Source: Heterohyrax brucei
Lineage: Eukaryota > Chordata > Mammalia > Hyracoidea > Procaviidae
Direction of reading: 5' to 3'
Length of the DNA: 64,000 nucleotides
Assembly: GCA_028571685.1 (NCBI GenBank)
Contig: CM053140.1
Location: 24,781,501-24,845,500, forward strand
A program made the translations under genes and the position numbers. Below, in pieces: positions 11,123 to 22,309 of the stretch (position 1 is its first letter; every line of letters begins with the position of its first letter). The notes beneath the pieces are model-generated. The model was not told the origin of the DNA, did no database searches, and worked only from the letters and a program-made list of their open reading frames with translations.

Positions 11123-11384
11123 TGTATGAGCAAGCCTTTGCTGCATTGCAGTGAGTTTGGATTGTTTTTGGTTTCTGGATTACCTGAGGCTGTGCTGATT
11201 GAACCAGCAGAGGGCGCTCTACAAACGAGTCTGTGAGCACTCTTCTGACAACTAAATTGTGACTCAGCGATTCTACAGGCTCTGGAGGGGACTCCGGGGC
11301 CCAATGTTATGAATGCTAGCCCAAATGTTGGCAGTTCAGATCCACCAGCCTTTCCTAACAGAAATTCTGTGAGACATTCTGTCA

Positions 11385-11540
11385 TGAGGGTGGTGGTGTA
11401 GTGGTTGAGTGCTAGGTCAGCAGCTTGAATTTGCCGGGTGCTCCTTGGAAACTCTATAGAGCAGTTGTACTCTGTCTTACAGGGTCGTTATGAGTCGGAA
11501 GCAACTCGACAGCGGTGGGTTTGGTGGGTTATAAGTCAGA
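11385..11540 (+). mobile_element. AfroSINE
   Basis: GTGGTGTAGTGGTTGAGTGC, CTCCTTGGAAACTCTATAGA and GGGTCGTTATGAGTCGGAAG, ending GACAGCGGTGGGTTTGG. This is one of the better-preserved tails. Confidence 0.9.
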
Positions 11541-11704
11541 ATCAGTCTCACAGCAATGGATTCTAACGGGGGTAGTCATTACTATGGGGATTGCAAGGAC
11601 CACTCACTTCTGGTTGCAAGGATTTTGTGTGCTGATCTTCTGCCACTTACGTACAGAAAGTGAGAAAGCCAGTCTATACAGACAGAAAAGAATAACGAGG
11701 GGGA

Positions 11705-11860
11705 AAAAAACAAAACCCCAAAATATTGTCCTCTGGTCAGTTCCAACTCTGAGAGACTCCGTAGGACAGGTTGAAATTCCCCTACAGGGTTTCCAAGGAG
11801 TACTGATGGATTCGAACCGCCAAGGAGCTCTTAACTACTGAGCCATCAGGGCTCCAAAAA
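11705..11860 (-). mobile_element. AfroSINE
   Basis: In antisense order: CAGGGTTTCCAAGGAGTACT, TGATGGATTCGAACCGCC, TGAGCCATCAGGGCTCC. Confidence 0.9.
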
Positions 11861-12684
11861 GAGGAAAGAAAATTAAAAGGTACATAGGATTCAGAGAAGG
11901 TAGGAAGGGGAAGCAAGTCTCTTGGGTGCTAACAGCCTTGAAGTTTCTAGTGATAGTCCCTGCAGTGTCCAGAAAAATAATAATGATGAAATCACCCAAT
12001 TAGGTAAGAATTTTCACTCTTTCTGGCTCAAAAGGAATCCTATGCTCACACTATAATGACAACTTACGAATATACTTCAGTAAATAATTCAAATATACAT
12101 ACAGAAAAATTAGTAAAAGATTCAAACAATAGACTTCCAATTAATTTTTGAAAATCCAATGAGTTTGGGAGGTATTATGATATATGAAACAGTAACTGTT
12201 TAGAAGATCAGTGAATTGCTAGTGAATTGCTAGTGAATTCTACTGACTTTTATGGAAGAAATGACACCAATTCTCCACCATGTCTTCCAGAAAATAAGAG
12301 AGGAAACTCGTTCTAATTCGTATTGTGAAGTCATCATTACCGTAATACAAAACCAGGCACAGATATAACAAAGGAAAATTGTAGATCAATATCCCATTAA
12401 CATAGATGCTAAAATCCTCAATCAAATATTAAAAAGTCTAATCCAATAATGTATGAAAAGAATTATATAACATGACCAAGTTGGATTTATTCCAGATATG
12501 AAAGACTACTTCAAAATTTGAAAATTAATTAATGCAACAACTTACATCAATCCTCCAAAAAAATTAATAATAATCACACATTCATATCAGTTGAAGGACA
12601 GTAAGCATGTGACTAAATGCAAAGTCTACTCATGATAAAAAGTCTCAGAAAATCAGAAGTAGGTCATAATAAAGAACAGATACA

Positions 12685-12820
12685 AAAAACTGAGCTCTGG
12701 TGGCACTGTCTGCTAACAGCTCAGTTGTTATCAAAAAGGTTGACAGGTCAAATTCACCAGCCACTTCCTGGGAACCCTATGTTGCAGTTCTACTCTATCC
12801 TATAGAGTCAGCTAGCACCA
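12685..12820 (+). mobile_element. AfroSINE in L1
   Basis: GAGCTCTGGTGGCACTGTCT, GGGAACCCTATGTTGCAGTT and ACTCTATCCTATAGAGTCA. Confidence 0.85.
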
Positions 12821-12824
12821 TAAT

Positions 12825-12985
12825 AAAACTAAACTCACTGTCATCAAGTTGATTCCTGCTCATAGTGACCCTGCAGAACAGAATAGAATTACCCCACTGA
12901 GTCTCCAAGGAGCGCCTAGGGGATTTGAACTGCTGACATTTTGGGTAGTAACATAGTGCTTAACCACTACACCACCAGGGTTTTC
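12825..12985 (-). mobile_element. AfroSINE in L1
   Basis: In antisense order: AAACTCACTGTCATCAAGTT, GAGTCTCCAAGGAGCGCCTA, TTAACCACTACACCACCAGG. It lies tail-to-tail with the preceding copy. Confidence 0.9.
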
Positions 12986-13877
12986 GCTCAGTGGTTAAAA
13001 ACTAGTCCCCTTTAGATAAGGACAAAGCAAGGATATTCTGCCTTACCACTCGTATTTAACGTTGTACTACAAGTACTAACTAGTATATAAGATACGCAAA
13101 AGAAATAAAACCTACACAGACTAGAAAGAAAGAAATAACAATTGTCTGTGTTCACAGACAGCATCAATATCTATGAAGAAATCTCAAAGAATCAACAACA
13201 AACAAAGGGAAAAGAGCAACAACAACAAAAAAGAAAACACTCTTGAAGCTAAGAAAAGCTACCAAGGTAACAATACACTAGGAAAGTATGCAAAAGACAA
13301 TGGTTTTCTACATACCGGAAATGAACAGTTAGGATTTGAATTTTAAATGTGTGTGTACTCTTTACAATAGCACCCCAAAATAATAATAGATGTACATCTG
13401 ACAACACACACACACAACTCTATAGACTGAAAACTACAAAACACTGATGAAAAAATCAAAGAAGAACTAAATAAATGGAGAGATATTTTGTGTTCATGAA
13501 TTGGAAGAATAAATAAAATTATGAAGATGTTGATCCTTCCCAACTTGGTCTATGCACTTTATGCAAACCCTCTCTAAATCCAAGTCATCGGTTTTATAAA
13601 TATCAACAAAATGGCCCTAGGGTTTATATGGAAAGGCAAAATACCTAGAGCAGCCAACACAATACTGATAAAGAGGAACAAAATATAAGTACTCACATTA
13701 CTTTATTTTAAGAAAAAAACTACAATAATCAAGACAGTATTGTACTGGTGAAACAAAAGACACAAAGATCAATGGAAAAGAGTCCAGAGTTGAGAAATAG
13801 ACCCACAGAGATATAGTAAACTATTCTTTTGGTAAAAGAGCAAAGAATATTTAATGGAAAAAAACACATGCTTTACT

Positions 13878-13925
13878 AGGGTCGCCATGAGTCGGATCCG
13901 ACTCGACGGCACTTGGCTTGGCTTA
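13878..13925 (+). mobile_element. AfroSINE tail fragment
   Basis: Only the 3' end is present: GGGTCGCCATGAGTCGGATC and then CGACGGCACTTGGCTTGGC. It includes the 16-bp perfect palindrome GAGTCGGATCCGACTC and lies inside the old L1. Confidence 0.75.
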
Positions 13926-15511
13926 CAACAAATGACGCTGCAACAACTGAATGTTCGTGAGCAAAAATTAGTGAAAACATAGACACAAAAATGAACTAAA
14001 AATGGGTTATAGATCCAAATATAGAATGAACCACCACAAAACTTCTACAGCAAAATCTAAGTAGCCCTAATTTGGGAAATGAGATTTTAGATACAACTCT
14101 GAAAGTATTCTCTGTGAAAGTTTGACTTTGTCATTATTAAAAAAGTTCTGCTCTGTGACAGAGCTAGGGACCAAGAAACAACACACAACTAGAAGCAAAT
14201 TTTTGCCCAACACATGTTATGATGAAGAACTTGTATCTAATATAGATAAAGCATTTAAAACTCAACAGTGAGAAAACACACCAATTTAAAAATGAGTAAA
14301 AGATCCAGACACCTCACTGAAGAAGATATAATGGTGGCACATAAGCTTCTGAAAGTCTTCTCCACGTCATTTGTAATTAAGGAATTTCAAATTTAAACTC
14401 TACTGAGCTACCACTACATACCGATTAGAAAGGCTGAAATGCAAAACACTGGCACCACGGAATGCTAGCAACAATGTGGATCAACATGAACTCTCATTGC
14501 TAACGGGAACACAAAATGTTACAGCCACTTGGAAGAGTAGTTTTTTACAAAGCTAACCATAGTCTTAACATGTGATCCAACAGCTGGACTCATCGGAACT
14601 TACATTAGTTGAAAAGTTACTTTTACACAAAACCTGTATGCAGATTTGTATAGTATCTTTACTCACAATCTGCAAAACTTGGAAGTAACCAAGATGATCT
14701 TTAATCAGGTTGTGACTGGATAAACAAAATGTGGTATTTCTACACAATAGAAGCATATCCAGCAATCAAAACAAATGAACTCTCAAGCTACAATATGAGA
14801 GATGCATCTTATATGCTTATAGCAAAGTAAAAAAGTCAGTCTGAAATGGTTACATATTGTAAGGCACCATATCATATGATTCTGATTATATGATATTCTT
14901 AAAAAGGCAAAATTACACAGGCATGAGGGCAGGAATGGAATGGTTGAATGGATTAAGCACAGGTGATCTTTTAGAGCAATGAAACTGCTTTGTGATGTTG
15001 TAGTTATGGATGCATAACATTACGCACTCGCCAAGACCCATTAAACTTTATAGAACAAAGAGTCAAATTTAGTACATAAATAAAAATAATCATTTATGAG
15101 ATAAAGGAATCCAGAATGTGACAAACTCTAACCATGTTAAAAGCCTGTGAAACAACCTTAATGGAGAAAGTCAGGTAAAAGGGACCAAACTAATTAATTC
15201 TGAAAAACAGTGGAGTCTACAAAATGAAAGGCAAAAAAATATTGTACATAAACACTGTGGATGAATAATTCTTATACTTTTTCTATACATGTATACCTAA
15301 ATTAAACAATTAAGTAAATGGATGGCACATGATAGGAATTAAGTTTCTAACTTTTGGAGTGGGAGTTTACAGATAACCAAACGGAAGAGGCTACAGCAAT
15401 CTAGGTGGTAATAAACTGGAGTTGGATACATTTGTACAAACTCATATTGATCTTAGTGTTTACACACAGATGTTTACATACAGAAATATTTACAGATATG
15501 TGAGTATACAC

Positions 15512-15690
15512 AACAGAGCCCTAGTGATCCAGTGGATAAGCTCTGGGCTGGTGGTTTGCACACAGCAGCTCCTCTGCCAGAGGAAGATGTGGTAGCATGC
15601 TTCAGCTTGGGATATCCTAGGGGGCGGTTCTACCCTGCCCTAGCAGCTCACTGTATGGTCACTGTAAGTTGGAACTAACTTAATGATAAA
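15512..15690 (+). mobile_element. AfroSINE, divergent variant
   Basis: AGAGCCCTAGTGATCCAGTG, CAGCAGCTCCTCTGCCAG and GTCACTGTAAGTTGGAACTA keep the SINE order with a different middle. Confidence 0.65.
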
Positions 15691-16084
15691 GGATATACAG
15701 AGGTGAGTACATACACAAATATTTTCTTGTGCCATTAACTGGTAGGACCTAGAGGTCCCACTAGTGAAAAATCAAAAAATAAAGCCCAGATTTTGGTTTA
15801 TAATGCCAATCTCCAAGGAAAAGAACCAGGCTTTCTTGAAAAAAAAAAGCTAAATTTAGAACTGGGATAGGATATATACAATATGTACAAGAAGATCTGG
15901 AGCACTGCGTAATGCCAGAGGGTAATGAAATTCTTAAAAAAAAAAAAAACCCGCAAAGATACAAAAGTATCAAAGGACACAGGAGTCAACTGAAAGAGCG
16001 CCTAATGGTCAAAGCTGGAGCAATTTGAAGAAAAAGAGGAAGAAAGTAGCATCATAAACCAAGTATAAAGTAAATATTGATGTA
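15691..16084. other. Intergenic DNA, nothing recognised
   Basis: A-rich sequence with a poly-A run near 15,936-15,950. No gene or named repeat is supported. Confidence 0.4.
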
Positions 16085-16282
16085 AATTTTTTTTACCCTT
16101 TTTTTTAAAAATTTAATATGACTGAGTGAAAATGTACATTCTCATATAAATTTACATGCCCACCTATATGCAGCTCCCACTGCTCTCCCTGTCCGGTGAC
16201 AGCACACTATTCCTCTCTGCTCCATACATGTCTCATCCTCCCAGCAGTCTCCTTTCCCTTCCTCTCCACCCACTCTCCTTTG
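16085..16282 (-). mobile_element. L1 3' UTR fragment
   Basis: T-rich start, GACTGAGTGAAAATGTACAT, ATGCAGCTCCCACTGCTCTC and CTCCCAGCAGTCTCCTTTCC match the antisense of the L1 3' UTR copies at 25.6 and 54.9 kb. Confidence 0.75.
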
Positions 16283-16339
16283 ATCAAACTGATGTAAAAA
16301 TATTCGATATATGAGTGAACGAACATAAAAGAACAAATT

Positions 16340-16700
16340 CCTTTGCAAGGGAATTACAATAATCCACAGAGGTATACTGCAATCAGGGAGGGGAACATAA
16401 CTAACTCCTCATTCCTGGAGAGCAGGCTTCAATTACTGACTTCATTACTAAAGGTACAGTGTGGAAAGAGGGAGAAAGGCTAATGATGGAGATAACCAGA
16501 TGAACACCACCTCAGCCTGCAAAACAAGATCGATGTCAACAGCAACAAGTCGTGTAGATAGCAGTTACGCTTGACAGGATATGAAGAAAAGGGCACCTGA
16601 CCTCTATCGCCTTCCTCCAAAAACAACCCTGTCACTCCAATATACTCAGGAAGAAAAATATCAGACAAATGTGAATTAAGAGACATTTAACAAAATTATT
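16340..16700 (+). mobile_element. Ancient L1-like 3' UTR fragment
   Basis: In the opposite orientation this matches the 0.84-1.19 kb piece (AACCAGATGAACACCACCTC, GGCACCTGACCTCTATCGCC). Confidence 0.45.
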
Positions 16701-16919
16701 GACCAGTACTACCCAAAACTAACAGAGTTGCCAGAAACAAGAAAAAGCTAAGAAAATGTCATAGCCATGAGGAGGATGTGACAACTAATTGTAAATGTGG
16801 GATTCTGAATTGGGGTTTTTACTAGGGGGTGGGTTAATAGGGGGTTGGGTATGGGACATGGGAAAAACCTGTACTGTATTTGCAATTTTTCAGTAACTAT
16901 AAAACTGCTAAAAAAATAA

Positions 16920-17140
16920 AGTATTAACATTTATAGAAAGCTGTCCTATTGGTATCTTTCTAGAGGGAAGAAGAGAGGGTGGAGAAGAGGGACAGGTGTT
17001 CACTGGGAGAATACTAGTAGTAAAGAGTAAAAAGGAGGAGTGTGCTGTCACAGGGTAGGCAGAGCAGATAGAATTGTAAAGAGGCAGGTATGCAAAATTG
17101 GATTGTATACTCAATCACAATAAAAAAGTTTTTTTTAAGG
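16920..17140 (+). mobile_element. L1 3' UTR, 3' terminal part
   Basis: It starts ACATTTATAGAAAGCTGTCC, contains GGAGGAGTGTGCTGTCACAG and ends CTCAATCACAATAAAAAAG. It is the common 3' end of the long-UTR L1 family in this window. Confidence 0.8.
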
Positions 17141-17539
17141 GTACTGAAATATTATCAAAAAGCACACATGCTGGAAATGGCAAGCTGTGAGCTTTTGCCA
17201 GACACCATTACATTCCTGGGACAAGCAAAATCACTGCTGTAGATCTCGGATTGTTTCGCACTCAAACCAGGATAGTGATGACACCTACACACAGGAATTA
17301 AAGCATTAAATGGCATAATGAGCATAGAATGTCCAACATTGTGGCTCAGGCTAATCAGTGGATTTTTTTGATGCGTTATGATTCAAACCATCATAGATTC
17401 AGCCTCCACCTCTCCACCCCACTTCCACCCCGCTATTTCTACCACTCACCTCTCTATGTTTTGACAATGGCAGAAGTCTGTTCTTCACGTTGATCAGAAT
17501 GACCACTCCACAGGAGGAGCCTGATTGTGGGCATCCTCT
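17141..17539. other. Intergenic DNA, nothing recognised
   Basis: No coding frame or named repeat is supported here. Confidence 0.4.
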
Positions 17540-18090
17540 GCCATGAACTCTGCACTGACTATAGTCATTTCAGAATGTAAGTGTCAATCCTACAGCCAAA
17601 ATATAAGGCTATCTGTTGTCTGTCTGCTGCCTACCTGTCCAGGCTCATGTTCCACTTGTCATTCCCTGCCTCCATTGTCCATTAGATACTAATCAAATGT
17701 TTAGGGTTCCAGATATTAACAACTATGTGCAATTTCCCAAGCACACTTTACGCTTGAATTAATCCCAACATTTACTCCCTTCTTGCCTCTTTTTGTAGTC
17801 TTCTTATGCCTTCTCCTCCTGGAAAAACATCAGTTTCACAGCTCAGTACGATGAGAAGATTCTCTATGAAGCCTCCACTAAACTCCCCAGGAAAGGGCAA
17901 CCTTGTCATCCACTTCACCAGGATTGTAGTGCTCCCTGAGGATACAGCATTTGTTTGTTTTTATGGCCTTGTCCTGTGTAGACTTTAAGGTCCTTGAGAG
18001 AAGTAACATTATGTATTCATTTCTTTGTTTTCAGAACACAGTTTAGAGCTGAATAAATGTTTCATGAGTCACTAAATGAACAAAGAGTTG
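17540..18090 (+). mobile_element. L2 3' end
   Basis: GTGTAGACTTTAAGGTCCTT and GAGCTGAATAAATGTTTCAT with a trailing AATGAAC pattern are the L2 3' terminus. The upstream part is degraded. Confidence 0.55.
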
Positions 18091-18804
18091 AATGAGGTTA
18101 AACAGATACAGCCAATAATGGTGGGGAGAGGAGATGCAGTGAAACAAGGACAAATGCTCTCGAGAGAGGAAGGCTCCATGAATAACAGCCAACATCAGAG
18201 AAGACAGATTAGAAAGAAAAGACATTTTAGTATATCCAGAATCACCCTCCAGAATCAGGGGCTTTAATTTGGTAGGACTTCATATCATATAACTTGCCTT
18301 TGTTTGCTATTCCTGTTGATACTTGTAAGAGCACCACACATACCCTATCCCCCAGCACCTGTGAAAGTGCTGCAACTTATCCAGGTATTATCAGGGAAGA
18401 GTCTGACTTCATCGATGCTGTTTTTTCCTCGTAGCACTCCTGAAGTTAGAAGCTGTGTACCCGGAAAGGATAGGGAGATAGAATCACTCATGAGGCCTCT
18501 GGAAGGCACAATGGTGTTTTTACAGCACCTGAAATTAGTCAAGTAGACTTGAGACAGTGTAGGGCAGGTATCTATAATTCTATGGCTTTAGACGATGAAT
18601 TCCCACATGCCACATTCATGAAGTATATTTTGGTTTTCCACTCCCTGAGTCATTGATTTCTCTGGGGTTAGAAGAAAAACAAAATGTGAACTTGTGTCAT
18701 TTTCACTCTTGGGATACAGCTTGTAGCTCCATTAGATGTATTATCCCATTGGACTCCTTCATCCCAAGAGGTGACCACCTGGTTTTAGGTGTGTCTCTAG
18801 TATA
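18091..18804. other. Intergenic DNA, nothing recognised
   Basis: Only short shadow frames on both strands. No repeat is named with confidence. Confidence 0.4.
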
Positions 18805-19365
18805 CACGGTAACCCATGGTGTGGTGGTCAGGATTGTGACAACTTGGCTACTCCATGTTTGGCTGCTGTATCAAGTGGCAGGGCAGGGCTTGAGATGGCT
18901 TTCTGCCCCCTCAGCCCTCATCTCTCCCCTTTCCACCTTCTACCACCTACTTCCTGTCTGTTCACACAGCCAGGAGCTCCTGCTGTCTCCTAGTGTGTGG
19001 TTCCTGGACCTGAACTAGCAGCTGTTGGATTCATCAGTGCTTACAGATGGAGCTTGAGAGTCTTGTTCCCTGACCTGCCGATCCTGGGTTAGCCAGCCTC
19101 TGCAGCTCTGTGGGTCAGCAGAGACCTCACAGTCTCACAGTCAGCTTGGGATCTGCTGACCTACAGAACCAGTAATCTAGAACTCTGGTCTCTGACCTGC
19201 TGACCTTGGGTTCACCAGCCCCGTGGTCACATGAGGCTTGTGCCAGGACTTGGGATGTTCAGCTTCTACAATTGTGAGCGCTGTTTCCTTTATATATAAA
19301 TCTTTCCTTGTACATATACATGTTACTGTTTTGCTTCCCTAGAAAACCTGGCGTAAGACACATGA
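18805..19365 (+). mobile_element. LTR-like ancient repeat
   Basis: The order GGATTGTGACAACTTGGCTA, then an internal CCTGACCTGCCGATCCTGG series, a TCAGCTTCTACAATTGTGAG stretch and TATATAAATCTTTCC resembles old mammalian LTRs ending near a polyadenylation-like site. The family is not assigned. Confidence 0.45.
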
Positions 19366-19694
19366 TGATGGCTTTATCCATTTCTGGAAGCCTTTCTTCA
19401 GGAAGCTAAAGCACATATCTGGACATCACTCACTGAGGTACCAGACTTTTATGAAAATGCAACCCTGATCACACACAACCCTGTGCAGGCTCACCAATGT
19501 ATTTTCACCATGACTTCAATTTTGATTAATCAACAGTAGGTACTGAATAAAAGAAAGGAAGGCCGTCCCTGTCAGTAGGGTGTTAGAAGAGAATATTATA
19601 GGACAATCTCAGCTAATGTCTGCACATCTTCAAGTCACAACAGATGAAGCAACTGGTTGTCATCATTTTATATTTCTTTCTAGAAGGTGACAGG
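19366..19694. other. Intergenic DNA, nothing recognised
   Basis: No supported gene or repeat. Confidence 0.4.
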
Positions 19695-19925
19695 TTCTGC
19701 TATAAGAGTGATTTGTATAGAATGTTCAAAGTTTATTTCATAATATCATCATGTAACATATAGCACAACATGCTAATAATGTGGCATTTCATATAACATA
19801 TTAATGTATTCAAAGTATTTTTTATGATGATGACTTGATCATTAAAGTTAGTGACACGTGTGACATGTTGAGTATTTACAGAAAAGGAATATGTTCGTCT
19901 GGCAGATTTCTACACTATGAAAGGA
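19695..19925. repeat. Second copy of the 190-450 segment
   Basis: Collinear with the segment at 190-450 in the same orientation, with moderate divergence and small gaps. Confidence 0.6.
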
Positions 19926-20249
19926 AAGTGTAGACAGCTGTGCATACACATTGTAGAAGGTTCTGATCTAGTTAACACATTAAGAGAAGAGAGAGAAAGC
20001 CTTTTCTAGAAGTCAGTGGAGCCAAAAAGTAAAGGAAGGGAAGATATTGGTAGAAGAACAGATGTGGGAAGATGTGAAAGTTGGCCAGAACCCTCATTTG
20101 TGGATCTACTTCTTTTTCCTTCACCAAAACAGACAGGGTTGGAACCTACCAAAGTGGAGTGCTAGATTATAACACTTCCTTAAAAAAATGAGAAGAAATT
20201 CAAGTTTGTTTGGCCAGAGGTAACTCCATGGCTCTTAACAATAACAACA
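19926..20249. other. Intergenic DNA, nothing recognised
   Basis: No supported gene or repeat. Confidence 0.4.
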
Positions 20250-20425
20250 TAACAACAAAAACTATTGCTGTTGAATTGATTCCAACTGATGGTGAGCATA
20301 AAGGATAGAGTAGAACTTCCCCATAGGATTTCTAAAGAGCAGTTGGTGAATTCGAACTGCTAACTTTTTGGTTAGTAGCTGTAACATTTAACCACTTTGT
20401 CATCAGGGCTCCACTACCAAATGTT
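20250..20425 (-). mobile_element. AfroSINE
   Basis: In antisense order: TGCTGTTGAATTGATTCCAA, GGTGAATTCGAACTGCTAAC, TTGTCATCAGGGCTCC. Confidence 0.85.
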
Positions 20426-20454
20426 TAACCATTGGTACCACCAGGGTCCCAATG

Positions 20455-20535
20455 TATGTGTGTGTGTGTGTGTGCGTGCATGCATGCACATGCATGTGTA
20501 TGTGTATATGTATATATATGTGTGTATGTATATGA
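20455..20535. repeat. TG microsatellite
   Basis: A TGTGTGTGTGTG run passes into TGCATGCA- and TATATG-type variants. Confidence 0.9.
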
Positions 20536-20536
20536 G

Positions 20537-21070
20537 GACTGGCAAGTTCACAAACTCATCCTAAAAAAGGGCTACGTACCTCACTGCTGAATATCACTAT
20601 GGTCACCTTCGAAGTACTCCCCTTGGGAAGCTATGCACTGACACCAGCACCCAGTCCATGCTTCAAAGCTGTTTTAGAACTCTTTTTCTGGAATGGCCAT
20701 TAGAGCTGTCATTGTGTTACCCCTGATGTCCTGAACGTCATCAAAATGTCTTCATTTCAATATTTCCTTTATCTTTGGGTGAAGAAGAAATCACTGGGGG
20801 CCAGATCAGGTGAGTAGCAAGGATGTTCCAATACAGCTCTTTGTTGGCTAAGAACTCCCTCACAGATGACTATACAATTAAGTTCACAAACTTGCCACCA
20901 TGTGCAATGGCCATTCCAGAAAGAGTTCCAAAATTTCTTTGAAGGCAGAAGTATGGACTGGGTGCTGGCAATGGTGAATAGCTTCCCAAGGAGAGTATTT
21001 CGAAGGTGACTGTAGTGATATTCAGCATGAGGTTTGTAGTGCTTAGAACAATTAGGTTCACAGCCTTGTT
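20537..21070 (-). mobile_element. Mariner remnant with long inverted ends
   Basis: The ends mirror each other: CTCACTGCTGAATATCACTA at the left and TAGTGATATTCAGCATGAGG at the right, and each continues through an inverted CCCAGTCCATGCTTC / GGACTGGGTGC module. The middle reads TCACTGGGGGCCAGATCAGG, the complement of the transposase YSPDLAP coding segment. Confidence 0.8.
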
Positions 21071-21074
21071 AGAC

Positions 21075-21165
21075 TTCATTCATATATGTACATATATATG
21101 TATACACAAGGCACTTGGCACACACACACACATATATATACACATGTATGTATTTACATCAAAAA
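21075..21165. repeat. CA/TA microsatellite
   Basis: ACATATATATGTATACACA is followed by CACACACACACATATATATA. Confidence 0.85.
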
Positions 21166-21344
21166 CTAAGTCTAACAGAACGCACTGGAAGAGATATAGG
21201 TATTTGTTAAATGAAGCAGGTCATCCCTGTGTCAGGATAGGCTACTCCCCAGTTTGGGGTAATAGCACCAACTTCTCGTTCCTCATTTGTAGATTTCTAA
21301 AGCACAGAATGATCTGTTTCATTGTAAATTAGAACAGTGTTCAT

Positions 21345-22150
21345 CCCATCAGATCATTCAGGATGTTTTTCTCTGTTTCTTGCCTTTTAATAGCCGTCTA
21401 GTTTTGGTTTCTTCTTCCCCCAGAAGAGAGTCACCCATTCTACCTGTCTTGCTGTTGGTCTTATCCTGGTCTTCTGTGTCAAATTCATTGTCAAGGAGGG
21501 CCTGTTCAACTAGATCCAGCTAGAAAAGGATGCAGTTCTGTTGAAGCTTGGGAGGCCCATTAAAGTGAACATCATACGTTCCACTTTCTAGTGATTCTCC
21601 GCTCTCTCCCAGGGCTTTGAACTGTTTGACAGAGCTGAAAATGTAGTCTGCCTTGATGTTCCTCATCTTTGGGGGCCTTTCTAGTGTATGAAATCATTAT
21701 CAATGAGAAGTTATCAGAGATAACTTGTAGCTTGTCTTCAATTATCCTTTCTGGAACTGAAGACACATATAGTGTCACAATTCTTTATTGGTTTCTTTGC
21801 TAAGCTGCCTGTGGAAGTGCTGCTGTAACTCACTGGGTAATGACCTTCACAGAAGGTCTCACATGCAGGCCAAGCACCGCTGGAGCATGACACAGGAAAG
21901 CACACCAGAACCGTAGTACTTCTTTTTCTGTAATTATTTTCTTCCTTCTTCTGGCCATTCTTTTTGGGTAGATCTGCTGGCAAAACCTCTCTTAGATTGC
22001 TTTCATCCGAGAAAATCTTGATTTCTCCATTCACTTCTAAAAGACATTTTCCCTGTCCGTAGAATTTGAACAGTTTTTCCAACAGTGGAAAAATGTCATG
22101 CCACTTCCTTCTGCCTTTCTTGGTTTCTGCTGAGAAGTCTTCTGTCTTTA
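21345..22150 (-). pseudogene. Unidentified coding-like relic
   Basis: On the minus strand two overlapping frames (22,082-21,738 and 21,778-21,572), plus a third to about 21,345, together give a low-repeat, protein-like translation. It runs from segments such as LEKLFKFYGQGKCLLEVNGE and SDESNLREVLPADLPKKNG, through VPERIIEDKLQVISDNF, to a C-terminus with DNEFDTEDQDKTNSKTG and a basic KGKKQRKTS end. Acidic and Lys-rich composition with frame changes suggests a processed pseudogene. I do not recognise the parent gene, and an unnamed repeat is also possible. Confidence 0.35.
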
Positions 22151-22309
22151 GAACTATTTTCCTCTTAAAGGTAAGGTATCATTTTTCTCTGTTGCTCTTA
22201 GAATTTTTTTCTCTTATATCTCCAGAAGTTTAGTAAGAATTTAAGTCTAATTAGAACTTAAATATGTTTAGTCTATTTGGACTTTGCTCAGCTTCTTAGA
22301 TCTGTAGGT
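22151..22309. other. Intergenic DNA, nothing recognised
   Basis: T-rich sequence upstream of the relic; no gene signal. Confidence 0.4.

Larger units (their letters stand above)
12000..15310 (+). mobile_element. Ancient L1, ORF2 to 3' UTR
   Basis: Plus-strand L1 ORF2 text is visible: TAGATCAATATCCCATTAAC, the stretch around CATGACCAAGTTGGATTTAT, AATAAAATTATGAAGATGTT and GGGTTTATATGGAAAGGCAA. It continues into 3' UTR sequence (TTTAGAGCAATGAAACTGCT, ACATTACGCACTCGCCAAGA). Many stops make it a fossil. Three SINE insertions interrupt it, at 12,685, 12,830 and 13,878. Confidence 0.8.

Noticed and set aside
18653..19018. 121-residue open frame on the plus strand
   Set aside because: It runs into an LTR-like repeat; no homology or exon signals are visible.
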